The notes beneath the pieces were generated by a model. That model was given only the letters and a program-made list of their open reading frames with translations, was not told where the DNA came from and did no database searches. A stretch of 64,000 bases of DNA from Thalassoroseus pseudoceratinae (GTDB lineage Bacteria > Planctomycetota > Planctomycetia > Planctomycetales > Planctomycetaceae): NCBI RefSeq assembly GCF_011634775.1, contig NZ_JAALXT010000007.1, positions 62,001 to 126,000 on the forward strand. The letters are read 5' to 3'. Each line of letters starts with the position of its first letter. Within the stretch, counting starts at the first letter, position 1. Below are positions 19,896 through 28,724 of this stretch, one piece after another. The position numbers and the translations under genes are program-made.

Positions 19896-20477
19896 CTATT
19901 GGACTCGAGATGTGACTTGAACAGGGCGGATATCAAAATACAGATTCAATGTCAGATCTAATGAGTACCGTTCCCGCGTATCGTCGAGTGGCGAAATACC
20001 TAGCTGAACAATTCGATTCATCCGAGAAGACTCGCGTAATTGGTCCAGAAACTCAACGATGTCACTATAGGTACCCATCCCGCTGATTCGCACTTGGCTG
20101 ACCCCAATGACAGTCCCAATCTGACTCGTTTGCGGTCGAAAATTGCTGATTGTCATACTCGTTTTGCCAGCGATCTCACTGATGAGACTCATAAAGTCGG
20201 ACTCACGTGCGGTCCGCGGGACTCGCGAAACCAGCTTCGCGACTTCCGATCTCTGTCGATCGAGTTCCGCAAGCCGTTCCTGATACGTCGCACGGAGAAC
20301 GCATTGGTTCTTCAACGCCCGCTCTAACATCTGCTGGCGTTCGGCTAGTTTCTGCGTCGTTACACGACGTGGATGCAAACCAACACACCATACAACAACG
20401 GAAACAATCACGACTCCCAACAGACCCAACCCATTGAGCCGCCGTTTCAGTTTCTTCAGTTCGTGATGATCGTCCAT
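19896..20477 (-). CDS. pilO: PilO-like inner-membrane platform protein
   Basis: A 193-residue protein with a short cytoplasmic tail, one membrane helix (LGLLGVVIVSVVVWCVGL), a coiled-coil stretch (about 40-85, LAERQQMLERALKN to LDRQRSEVAKLV), and a ferredoxin-like domain (about 95-185). That domain contains VRISGMGTYSDIVEFLDQL and YSLDLTLNLYFDI, the hallmark of PilO. PilO pairs with PilN in the inner membrane and, with PilM, transmits motor action. It lies directly after PilN with a gap of about 125 bases. Confidence 0.8.
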   Translation of the reverse strand: MDDHHELKKLKRRLNGLGLLGVVIVSVVVWCVGLHPRRVTTQKLAERQQMLERALKNQCVLRATYQERLAELDRQRSEVAKLVSRVPRTARESDFMSLISEIAGKTSMTISNFRPQTSQIGTVIGVSQVRISGMGTYSDIVEFLDQLRESSRMNRIVQLGISPLDDTRERYSLDLTLNLYFDIRPVQVTSRVQ

Positions 20478-20601
20478 TAGATTGGGCCTAAGCCTAGATA
20501 ATTCTGAAAAGGGTTACGTCGCGTTGGCATGTCGCTAGGACACTCATTACATACGAATGAAGCAAGATGCAAACCGTAGCTATCTATTGGCCACGCCCGA
20601 C

Positions 20602-21318
20602 CTAGCGAGTCATAGCATCTTCATTCTGATGAGACGCGGTCGAGATGTTTTTGGTTTCTCGTAGCCGATAGGCCAAATCCTCAAATTGCTCGACATCTGC
20701 CTGGACTCGGCAACGAATATGAAAGTTCCGTGCAGAATCCCCTTGCAAGTTGATCAATTCGACACTGAAGAATAACCCTGTATTCTCGATATGGTCGATC
20801 AACTCACCAACCGTGTCGTCATCAACCGCGGAGCCAAAAAGCTCGACTTGATTGTTGATCGGGATGATAGGCCGTTCGATCTGTTGTGATTGACTTGGAT
20901 CCGCGACTTGTGCGTTCCGCGGGGTCGAGGGCGCCGGCGCATCGAGTCCTTCAAGTCGAAGGCGTTCAAGCTGAACACGACCGTCGAGTCGCGAAATGCT
21001 TTGATGAATTCCTGCTAGGGTAATCAGCGGAACTTCCGCTTGCTCGAGCGACCGAAGCCATCGCACCGTCATCTGCTGAGACTTGATTTCATTGAGTGCC
21101 ATCTCGCTTTGCTTCCCGAGCAAACGCGCAGGCTCATACTGGCGATCAAGTTGATCGACGTGGTGACACAGCTTTTGACAAATGGCATGCTGCCGATTCC
21201 ACAACATACCGCCAATAGCCAGTACGCATCCACAAGCGACGATCCACACTCGAATCTGTCGAATCGACGTGTGACGCCGTCGGAGTGCACTCGGAATGAG
21301 GTTCACATGACGCTTCAT
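20602..21318 (-). CDS. pilN: PilN-like inner-membrane platform protein
   Basis: A 238-residue protein opening with MKRHVNLIPSALRRRH. This resembles the conserved N-terminal motif of PilN (INLLP-type), which binds PilM in the cytoplasm. A membrane helix follows (IRVWIVACGCVLAIGGMLW), then a coiled coil with YEPARLLGKQSEMALNEIK and a C-terminal PilN/GspL-like domain ending VEQFEDLAYRLRETK. A proline-rich insert (DAPAPSTPRN) divides the periplasmic part. The start ATG overlaps the PilM stop by four bases, so the two are translationally coupled. Confidence 0.82.
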   Translation of the reverse strand: MKRHVNLIPSALRRRHTSIRQIRVWIVACGCVLAIGGMLWNRQHAICQKLCHHVDQLDRQYEPARLLGKQSEMALNEIKSQQMTVRWLRSLEQAEVPLITLAGIHQSISRLDGRVQLERLRLEGLDAPAPSTPRNAQVADPSQSQQIERPIIPINNQVELFGSAVDDDTVGELIDHIENTGLFFSVELINLQGDSARNFHIRCRVQADVEQFEDLAYRLRETKNISTASHQNEDAMTR

Positions 21319-22427
21319 GACTCATAGCCTAATCCAGAGAGTGAAGCGGCATGCGCAAAAAGTGGAATCGGATCGAGCGACTGCCATGTTGCTTGACCGT
21401 CACCGAACGGCAACATCCATTGCACAGAATCAATCCCGATTTGAGATGTCAACCAGTAGTCTAAGTTGCGAATCGCGGCGCCACCGCCACTGAGAACGAT
21501 TCGATCAATCGTACGTCGAGGGTAACGGGTTCCCAGATACGTTAGTGTGCAGTCGATCTCATCCAGCAAAACTTCGAGTGAGTCGGCTGCCGTCTTTTCG
21601 ATGGTCCTATTGAATCCGCTGATCGTATCCGCCGGCAGACCGTAACGGGCGAGAACGAGTTCAGTATCTGTCGATGTCAAGTCTTGAGCGTCATTGATGG
21701 ACTGTACTAGGTCCGCGACGCCACTTTGTATCGAATAGCGAGTGAATCTCGGACGACCTTTGAGAATCCATGTCAGGGTCAATCGCGTGACTCCCCAGTC
21801 GACGATGAGTTCGGATTCACGAGCGCCCTCTAGCATTTCACTAGCACGGGCTGTTGTCAGCGGCGGCATGTCGAGTATTTCTGCAGTGAGCCGACAATCC
21901 CGAAACACCTCGACACAGTTTTTAACCACATCCGGTTCCGCCCAAAGCAATTGACTCGTCGGCGGGTCGGCAAAACTATCTTCGACAGGATCGGGACGCC
22001 ACACGTCAAATGCAAGTTTCTCGGGTCGAGAGCCGTATATTTCACGAATGGTCTGCGTAGCAGTGGTATGAATGGTTGCAAGATCATCCGCATCGTGACA
22101 TAGGTCTTGCGTACTGACTGCCGAACTCGGAAGCGAGAACGCAACTTGCGTCAGATTTTTCGTTCGCCAAACCGATTCCGCTTGACGCAAGACCTCGTGC
22201 AAGGCTTCACCAAACCGATCCGCCGATGAGAACGGTTCGGCATCCTTAGGCCAGGGGATACGTTGCGCATAGTCTAAGTTCCATTGCCCCCGTCGATTGC
22301 GTGTAACCACGGCAAGTTTGATCGAATGAGTGCCGACATCCACACCAAGCCAAGGTGTTTGCCGACCGTAGATCCGCTCCGTTTGCTGTTTTCGGTGAGT
22401 GAGCCGCGCGGGCATCAAAAGCGACAT
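21315..22427 (-). CDS. pilM: PilM-like actin-fold ATPase of the inner-membrane platform
   Basis: A 370-residue cytoplasmic protein. The actin-like phosphate-1 motif is LGVDVGTHSIKLAVV near 28. A second motif is LIVDWGVTRLTLTW near 208, and the adenosine-region motif IDRIVLSGGGAAIRNLDYWL lies near 305. These match PilM, a FtsA-like protein that binds PilN's tail. The start codon overlaps the stop of the GspF gene by one base (TAATG) and the gene overlaps PilN by four bases. The overlapping junctions imply one transcript and balanced synthesis. Confidence 0.85.
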   Translation of the reverse strand: MSLLMPARLTHRKQQTERIYGRQTPWLGVDVGTHSIKLAVVTRNRRGQWNLDYAQRIPWPKDAEPFSSADRFGEALHEVLRQAESVWRTKNLTQVAFSLPSSAVSTQDLCHDADDLATIHTTATQTIREIYGSRPEKLAFDVWRPDPVEDSFADPPTSQLLWAEPDVVKNCVEVFRDCRLTAEILDMPPLTTARASEMLEGARESELIVDWGVTRLTLTWILKGRPRFTRYSIQSGVADLVQSINDAQDLTSTDTELVLARYGLPADTISGFNRTIEKTAADSLEVLLDEIDCTLTYLGTRYPRRTIDRIVLSGGGAAIRNLDYWLTSQIGIDSVQWMLPFGDGQATWQSLDPIPLFAHAASLSGLGYES

Positions 22428-23665
22428 TAGCGACCTCCCACAGATGTTAGTTTGATCAATGGCAACATAATCGAAAGGACAACACCAGCAACCACAACAC
22501 CCATCGACACAATGATCGCTGGCTCTAGGACCTTGACGAGATCACGCAAGCGTTGTTCACCTTCCTCTTGATAGAACTCGCCAATAGACTGTAGCACCGG
22601 GCCTAAGTCGCCTGACGACTCAGCTGTTGAAATCAACTCGGCTGTGCCTTCAGGGACACAGATGGAATGTTCCATCAACGGAGCTGTCATTCGCCCAGCT
22701 AGGATCTCCTGTTGAAGTTCATCAAATAGGTCGTGAAACATTACATTATTGACAGTACTTCGCGCGAGTCGAATTACTTCTAACAACGGCACTCCGCTTT
22801 GGAGTAGGGTGCCCATTAGAGTAAATGCGCGGCCGGTGAGAAGATTCTGGACGACTCGTGCGGTTATCCGAAAAGTGAGTAGTTGTCGGTCTCGCCAACG
22901 GATTGCGATCGGAAGTTGCATGAAACGCCAGAACGCAAATCCGGCCAAACCAATCAACGGCAACAATAGCCACCACCAAGATCGGCAAAAAGCCCCGACG
23001 TCGAGGAGAACCTGCGTAAAGATGGGAGCCGGTCGTTCCATCACCTGATAAACCTTAGTGAACTGCGGCAGGACGAAAAATACCATCGCCCCAATGACCA
23101 TCATCCCGACGCAAACTAGAACCGCCGGATACATCAATACCGATTTGACGGTATTGCGAAGTCGGAGTTCATTCCGCAGCAGTTCCTTAAGACGATTTAA
23201 CACGGATGACAGTTGACCTGATGCTTCCCCCGCCGTGACGGTGGCCGCAAACGTAGGTCCGAAGACATGCGTCTGCCGATGAAGGGCCTCGGAGAACGAC
23301 AGTCCATTCTCAATCTCCCGCCAAAGTTCATTCAGGGCAGCACGTGTCCGCGCATGTTTCACACGACGAGAAACCGAACGAATGGACTCAGCTAAATCGA
23401 CACCGGATCGAACGAGAATACAAAGCTGCGTCGTAACTAGCACCAGTTCGCGTGTTGGCAACTGCTGTCCGGAACTTGGCGGCGTATTCTCCGCCCCAAT
23501 TGATCTCTCGGACTTGGGCAGTTGATCTTGCTTCGCAGGATCCGTGTTGTTCACCTCGACGCCAGCAGCTTTTTCACGCGACGCCGGCGCGGAACGAAAC
23601 TCCGTCGGCATACGAGGTGTCAGCCCGCGACTTGATTTCTCATAGGTGTTGACTGCGTCTACCAT
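22427..23665 (-). CDS. GspF/PilC-type platform protein
   Basis: A 412-residue polytopic inner-membrane protein. The first ~85 residues are polar and probably disordered. Two T2SSF domains follow (about 90-215 and 295-410). The first begins LVLVTTQLCILVRSGVDLAESI and the second FTLMGTLLQSGVPLLEVI, the expected paired motif. Membrane helices are visible in VLVCVGMMVIGAMVFFVLP, WWLLLPLIGLAGFAFW and IIVSMGVVVAGVVLSIMLP. The protein anchors the assembly ATPase and pilin polymerisation. It begins 18 bases after the ATPase gene and overlaps PilM by one base. Confidence 0.9.
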   Translation of the reverse strand: MVDAVNTYEKSSRGLTPRMPTEFRSAPASREKAAGVEVNNTDPAKQDQLPKSERSIGAENTPPSSGQQLPTRELVLVTTQLCILVRSGVDLAESIRSVSRRVKHARTRAALNELWREIENGLSFSEALHRQTHVFGPTFAATVTAGEASGQLSSVLNRLKELLRNELRLRNTVKSVLMYPAVLVCVGMMVIGAMVFFVLPQFTKVYQVMERPAPIFTQVLLDVGAFCRSWWWLLLPLIGLAGFAFWRFMQLPIAIRWRDRQLLTFRITARVVQNLLTGRAFTLMGTLLQSGVPLLEVIRLARSTVNNVMFHDLFDELQQEILAGRMTAPLMEHSICVPEGTAELISTAESSGDLGPVLQSIGEFYQEEGEQRLRDLVKVLEPAIIVSMGVVVAGVVLSIMLPLIKLTSVGGR

Positions 23666-23683
23666 TGGCGTCGTACCGTCCGA

Positions 23684-25447
23684 TCAATCAAAGAGAGCAA
23701 CTTGCGCAACTTCATCCAGTGATGTAATTCCCTCTTCAGCCCGAGAAATTCCTTCTTCGAGGAGACTCCGCCCGCCCTGTTTGCAATGCCAGTCTCGCAG
23801 CACATCGACTCTTGGGTTCTCAGCAATGAGGTCACGCAGTTCCCGTGTGCCCGAAAGCACCTCATATAGTCCCACCCGCCCGCGAAAACCGGTGTCGTAA
23901 CAAACTTGACATCCTTCACCACGCACGAATTGCCGTTCGCGATCGCCTTGATATTTCAGTTCGTCGAGCAGTGTTTTTTCCGGATAGTATAACGTGCGAC
24001 ACTCCTGACAAACTGTGCGAACGAGACGCTGAGCAACAACCCCGACAAACGCCGCTGCGATCTTGTAAGGTGCAACACCCATATCGACTAACCGCATAAC
24101 CGCACTCGCGGCATCGTTAGTATGCAGTGTACTGAGCACTAGGTGACCAGTGAGAGCCGCCTGAATGGCAATCTCCGCGGTCTCGCTATCGCGGATTTCA
24201 CCGATCATAATCACATCAGGATCTTGACGCAGAATGGATCGCAGAGCCCGCGCGAACGTTAGGTTCGTTCCCGTATTGGCATGCACCTGGTTAATGCGTT
24301 TGAGTTGATACTCAACCGGGTCCTCAACCGTCACAATGTTTCGTTTGACAGATTTGATCAGTTCGATCGCGGAATACAACGTCGTTGTTTTTCCAGAGCC
24401 GGTGGGACCGGTGACTAACATCAAACCATATGGCTTCGATAACATTTGATTCACTTCCGAGAGTTGCTGACTTCGGAAGCCCAGTTGACTTAGTTCAAAT
24501 GTCACGCTTTCTCGGTCGAGTACCCGGAGTACTGCTTTCTCGCCGAGGACAGTTGGAAGGGTTGAAACACGTAGGTCTATTTGCCGACCGTCGACGATCA
24601 CGCAGACCCGCCCATCCTGCGGTAAACGATGCTCGGCAATATCCATTCGGGACATCACCTTGATCCGGGAAATGATCGCGGGATGAAATTCCGTTCGGGG
24701 CCGCAAAACCTCCCGCAGTTCACCGTCAATCCGGTACCGCACTGAGGAGTAGGTCTCGTCAGGCTCGATGTGCAAGTCACTCGCACCTTGCCGGACCGCT
24801 TGCAGAATCATGAAGTTCACCAAATTGATGATCGGCGTTCCATCGTCGATCGAACCGATTGTTTGAACTTTAATCTGAAATGCATCGGCACTCACACTAA
24901 CGTCAGACGAACTCATGTCCGCAGTGACATTGTCGACTTCAAAACCTTCTTCGTAGCAACGATTCAGAAGGTTCTCAATCGCCGACCGTAGAGCCAGGAC
25001 TGGCCGAACTTGGAGTCCGGTCGCGTGAGCAATTTGATCGATCTTGGCAAGGTCGGTCGGGTCGGTCATCGCAACACTAAGGCGATTCCGCACTCGACAC
25101 ATTGCTAAACAACCGATTGCTTCTGCCATCGGCTGGGGAATCAGTTTCACGATTTTTGGATCGACTAGTCCATCACGCAGCTGAACGTACCGGACTTGCA
25201 TTTGTTCCGCGAGAAACGGCAACAACTCCGATTCCTCGACGAACCCGAGAGCGATCAGAGTTTCTCCAAGACGGAGTCCCCGACTCGATTGTTCCTGCAA
25301 CCCCGATTCGAGTTCTTCACGCGTAATGACACCTGCACTGACAAGTCGCTCGCCCAGCGGCTTTTGTCGCGCAGTGTTGCGGTGTCGTATCGACCTCGTC
25401 GATCGTTTGACTTTGATCCCTGTATGACCAACGGTTGAAGTATTCAT
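23684..25447 (-). CDS. GspE/PilB-type assembly ATPase
   Basis: A 587-residue cytoplasmic ATPase. The N-terminal PilB/MshE-like domain (about 30-170) begins LGERLVSAGVITREELESG. The ATPase core has Walker A GPTGSGKTTTLYSA near 345, the Asp box ITVEDPVEYQL, Walker B VIMIGEIRDSETAEIA and the His box LVLSTLHTNDA. Near the C-terminus four cysteines in two CxxC pairs (CQEC, CQVC) form the zinc site typical of extension ATPases. Together with the absence of a PilT gene this argues for extension only. Its start overlaps the STAS gene by four bases. Confidence 0.93.
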   Translation of the reverse strand: MNTSTVGHTGIKVKRSTRSIRHRNTARQKPLGERLVSAGVITREELESGLQEQSSRGLRLGETLIALGFVEESELLPFLAEQMQVRYVQLRDGLVDPKIVKLIPQPMAEAIGCLAMCRVRNRLSVAMTDPTDLAKIDQIAHATGLQVRPVLALRSAIENLLNRCYEEGFEVDNVTADMSSSDVSVSADAFQIKVQTIGSIDDGTPIINLVNFMILQAVRQGASDLHIEPDETYSSVRYRIDGELREVLRPRTEFHPAIISRIKVMSRMDIAEHRLPQDGRVCVIVDGRQIDLRVSTLPTVLGEKAVLRVLDRESVTFELSQLGFRSQQLSEVNQMLSKPYGLMLVTGPTGSGKTTTLYSAIELIKSVKRNIVTVEDPVEYQLKRINQVHANTGTNLTFARALRSILRQDPDVIMIGEIRDSETAEIAIQAALTGHLVLSTLHTNDAASAVMRLVDMGVAPYKIAAAFVGVVAQRLVRTVCQECRTLYYPEKTLLDELKYQGDRERQFVRGEGCQVCYDTGFRGRVGLYEVLSGTRELRDLIAENPRVDVLRDWHCKQGGRSLLEEGISRAEEGITSLDEVAQVALFD

Positions 25448-25779
25448 CGTGCAAAACTCCCTGCCGCCGCTACGACATCGTCTTGCAACTCCATCTCTTC
25501 ATCCAAGCCGGCAACACGCAAGATATCCGAACACAATGGACTTGCGCCCGACAATTTACACTCTCCTCCGCGACGCAAGCACGAGTCACGGGTGTCGAGC
25601 AGAAACTCTAGTCCATCGCTATCGATCAACGGAACGCTTGTTAAGTCGATGACGAGTTTAGGCTGTCCTTGCTTCACGATCGAGTCAACAACCGGTTGCA
25701 GTATCTCTACCTGCGGCTGGTTAAGTCGTTCTGCCGGACGAACGACGTCGACGGCTCCCTGGCGAAATGCTTCGACCAT
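25444..25779 (-). CDS. STAS-domain protein (anti-sigma-factor antagonist type)
   Basis: A 111-residue single-domain protein. The STAS fold is recognised by LVIDLTSVPLIDSDGLEFLL near 45-62. The Ser of IDSDG sits where SpoIIAA-type antagonists are phosphorylated. Such proteins switch partners such as anti-sigma kinases by phosphorylation; no dedicated partner kinase is nearby. It lies between the histidine kinase (two-base gap) and the assembly ATPase (four-base overlap), so it is co-made with the secretion machine and probably controls it or its expression. That role is inference. Confidence 0.85.
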   Translation of the reverse strand: MVEAFRQGAVDVVRPAERLNQPQVEILQPVVDSIVKQGQPKLVIDLTSVPLIDSDGLEFLLDTRDSCLRRGGECKLSGASPLCSDILRVAGLDEEMELQDDVVAAAGSFAR

Positions 25780-25781
25780 CT

Positions 25782-27248
25782 TTAAGCTCCCGCACTAACT
25801 GGTAACGTCATGCAGAAGGTCGATCCTTTGTCGAGTTCGCTCTCAACTTTTACATCGCCGCCGTGCAGACGGGCAACTTCTTGAGTGAATGTCAGGCCAA
25901 GTCCACTACCGGACATCTCTTGAACACGATCGTCTTCGCTCCGGAAGAAACGACCGAAGATGTTTGGAAGCTCATCCGCGGCGATGCCAATGCCACTGTC
26001 GGTCACAGCCAATTCGATGCGTTGAGAACTCGAGGACACCCGCAGTGTGACACGACCGGATTCCGGCGTGTACTTTGCTGCATTCCCCAAAAGATTGACC
26101 AACGCAGCACTGACTTTTCCTTTGTCGATATTGAGCATCGGAATCTTGGCCGGCAATTCGACACGGAAATCGAGCTGTTTCGCCTCCATACTAGGACGGA
26201 TCTTCTCGACTGTCTCGTTGATCAAACGACTGAGATCTGTCTCATGACAGTCGAGTGAGAGCGAACCCGCTTGCATTCGGCTCACATCGAGGAGATCGTC
26301 GATAAATCGACCAAGTCGAGACGCCTCACTCTGAATGACGTTATAGAAACGATTCTGTTGTTCTCGATTGATATTCTCTCGTGTCGCTAGCGTTTCTGCA
26401 TAGGCACGGATACTAGCAAGAGGCGTTCGTAGTTCGTGGGTAGCGGCGGCAACAAACTGTTCCCGCGCGTCTTCAGCCAAATGTTGTTGAGTCACATCCC
26501 GCAGCAACCAAACGAATCCCTCAACCTCGCCACCCGAACTTAGCTGTGGTCGCCGACACAGTTGAAAAAATTGTTGATCGACTCCGTCCCCGTGCTCGTA
26601 GTCCTGGATCATCGGACGCGTATTTCCTCGGAAGTCTGACAACTCGATCGAGGTTGGCAGTATTTCTTCGAGACTCAAACCGACAAGCTCACCGGCTTCG
26701 GAGTCGCAGATTGCAGCGAATGCGTTATTGATCGAGAGGATTTCATTATCTCGATCCGTGACCGCGAGACCTTCAGAAAGTGCGTTGATCACACTGGGAA
26801 ACCCGCTGGACATACCACCAAACAGAGACTGATCGACTCGTTGCTCGAGTTGCGAGAGCAGTCGCCAGCAGCGTGCCGTCTCAACAAGCCGGTTCCAACC
26901 CTGTTCGACCGGAGCGATACCGGCGACAGGCTCAGGGTGCCAGTCTCCACCATCTTCGATCGGAAACGCCTCTAACTGATTGTGGATTTGTTGGTTGCTT
27001 TTGATCGTAGCTGGCATCAGCACGCTGCATACGCCAATCGAACACAACAGAGAAGTTCCTGCCACACATGCACGGATCGGCATGCTATCGGTCAGGAAGA
27101 AAACTCCCGTCACCACAACTAGCGTGGCAGCCGAAACAATCGTATAATTAGTAATGAGTCGTTGCGTAAGACTTGCAGATTGGGGGAATAGGGCCATTAT
27201 ATTGCCCATCTTTCTATGAGGGTGTATCCATTCGCAACCGTACAACAC
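25782..27248 (-). CDS. Membrane-bound PAS sensor histidine kinase
   Basis: Up to 488 residues, from a GTG directly after the receiver gene's stop; an ATG at 27209 (13 residues shorter) is a plausible alternative start. Two membrane helices (about 35-80) are joined by a very short loop, so sensing is probably not periplasmic. A PAS domain follows (about 150-255, ALSEGLAVTDRDNEILSINN). The HisKA H-box is AAATHELRTPLAS, and the catalytic domain has NLLGNAAKYTPESG, DSGIGIAADELPNIF and GSGLGLTF. All key residues are present. The adjacent single-domain receiver is the likely partner. Confidence 0.92.
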   Translation of the reverse strand: MLYGCEWIHPHRKMGNIMALFPQSASLTQRLITNYTIVSAATLVVVTGVFFLTDSMPIRACVAGTSLLCSIGVCSVLMPATIKSNQQIHNQLEAFPIEDGGDWHPEPVAGIAPVEQGWNRLVETARCWRLLSQLEQRVDQSLFGGMSSGFPSVINALSEGLAVTDRDNEILSINNAFAAICDSEAGELVGLSLEEILPTSIELSDFRGNTRPMIQDYEHGDGVDQQFFQLCRRPQLSSGGEVEGFVWLLRDVTQQHLAEDAREQFVAAATHELRTPLASIRAYAETLATRENINREQQNRFYNVIQSEASRLGRFIDDLLDVSRMQAGSLSLDCHETDLSRLINETVEKIRPSMEAKQLDFRVELPAKIPMLNIDKGKVSAALVNLLGNAAKYTPESGRVTLRVSSSSQRIELAVTDSGIGIAADELPNIFGRFFRSEDDRVQEMSGSGLGLTFTQEVARLHGGDVKVESELDKGSTFCMTLPVSAGA

Positions 27249-27671
27249 CTATCCAGCAACAGCGTGGTCGCCGCGAGTTTCTTTTCGGGCATCAATAAGT
27301 GCCTGAGCGTCGTAAGCGAACTCTACAAGTTCATTCGGGCTGAATGGCTTTAGTACGACTTGCATCAAGTCCAGTTCTTTGCTCAGACGCTCCACATCCA
27401 GTTCATAGCCTTTGGCAGAACACAGGACACAAACGGCGTTCTGACTGATTGAGTTGGCACGGATTTCACGAAGCAATTCCTCACCCGACAGCCCCGGCAT
27501 TTGATAATCGCAGAAGATTAGGTCGAACGCTTGCTTCTCTGCTAACTTCAAAGCCTTGCGACCATTATGGGCGACGACAACATGAAACCCTTCGTCTTCA
27601 AGATTAAACTGAATGACGTCGGCTAAGACGCGATTATCTTCCGCCACAAGGATGTTCAAAGAAGCTACCAT
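27249..27671 (-). CDS. Single-domain response regulator (CheY-like)
   Basis: A 140-residue protein made only of a receiver domain. The acidic pocket is in ILVAEDNRV (Asp/Glu near 11-12). The phospho-acceptor Asp lies in LIFCDYQMPG near 55 and the conserved Lys in VVLKPFSPNEL near 108. There is no output domain, so it must act by protein contact, for example on the machine or the STAS protein. It precedes its histidine kinase gene and follows the major pseudopilin gene by about 50 bases. Confidence 0.9.
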   Translation of the reverse strand: MVASLNILVAEDNRVLADVIQFNLEDEGFHVVVAHNGRKALKLAEKQAFDLIFCDYQMPGLSGEELLREIRANSISQNAVCVLCSAKGYELDVERLSKELDLMQVVLKPFSPNELVEFAYDAQALIDARKETRGDHAVAG

Positions 27672-27719
27672 TTACCTGGCCTCAATCAGTGATGCGAAAA
27701 CTCAGTTCAACCATGTTGA

Positions 27720-28148
27720 TTAGAGCGATGAGTATGAGGCATGATTGATGATGATTTCGCCCGAGACATTGTCGTACGCCCAACTTTCCGTACCACTTAC
27801 TGAGAGTGCCGCTCCGGTTTGCTGAACTCGAACCGTGTCCCCACTGTTGCCAACTTCGATGGCAGGAAACGGACCACTGATGTAAGAGTCTAAGTCAGAC
27901 TTCAAGTCCGCTTCCGTGCCGCCGTCTCCTGGAAATGCACCAGTTTGTGCCCGGTAGAGTTGAATTGTCTCTCGCAACACCGCCAAAGATGAGTGGGCTG
28001 CATTATCACGTGCATCGCTAGCGGCGTCGAACATGCTCGGCGATGCCACGGCAGCCACAATGCCCAAAATCAAAACGACGACAACGAGTTCAATTAGCGT
28101 GAAACCATGCCGCTGATTATCGTCTTTGCGAGCGTTTATGGTGTTCAT
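27720..28148 (-). CDS. GspG-like major pseudopilin
   Basis: A 142-residue protein. A 14-residue basic leader ends HG, followed by FTLIELVVVVLILGIVAAV: the prepilin peptidase site with Glu at +5 and the hydrophobic helix. The C-terminal part contains YRAQTGAFPGDGGTE and TESWAYDNVSGEIIIN. This resembles the T2SS_G region where a calcium-binding loop sits; the exact calcium ligands were not assigned. It is the first gene of the minus-strand operon, which fits the high expression needed for the main fibre subunit. Confidence 0.88.
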   Translation of the reverse strand: MNTINARKDDNQRHGFTLIELVVVVLILGIVAAVASPSMFDAASDARDNAAHSSLAVLRETIQLYRAQTGAFPGDGGTEADLKSDLDSYISGPFPAIEVGNSGDTVRVQQTGAALSVSGTESWAYDNVSGEIIINHASYSSL

Positions 28149-28724
28149 AGCGGCCTCCTAATTGTATTTGATTCAACGGAATTCGGTTGTGTTGACGGTC
28201 TCTGAGTTTCCGAAAATGCACAGACGCTAAAGGTCTGACCGCGTCTGCGTAATTGAAGTTAGTTCACTCGGTCGAGAAATATGCGAATTTTTCTCACCAA
28301 ACCATCGACAACCTGATTGTTACCGACCCACCTTTGATGGATTGACAGATTATGACGATTGGATGAAGGTTCGATACTTCACAGTCAATCACAAGCAGTT
28401 GAAGCATCACCTTATAACCACCTGAACAGGCAATGGGGTCCACCACGTCTTTCAGATGCCAGACCATTCACCCCGAATTTCGACAAAAACGACCAGATTG
28501 CGCTAAGTTCGTCAGCGTTAGATCGATTCGCATACTATAGATGCTTTTAGTAACCGTATGGTCAAACACTAGATAGCGGTCAATATATCGTGCCTGGTGC
28601 TGTCACCGACGGGACTACTGATCGGATCGAACTGTTGCTCGATCACATTAAACTGCCATCCGCAGTGGGAGTCACCGGCCACGTGTGACATCGTTGTAAG
28701 TTTCATCTAACCAATCGACATAAC
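28149..28724. other. Divergent control region between the two secretion operons
   Basis: This 576-base non-coding region separates the minus-strand pseudopilin/platform operon from the plus-strand HD-GYP/minor-pseudopilin operon. The only open frame (28359-28550) is unremarkable. The region must hold both promoters and is the natural place for shared control. No operator repeat or strong hairpin could be defined by eye. Confidence 0.5.
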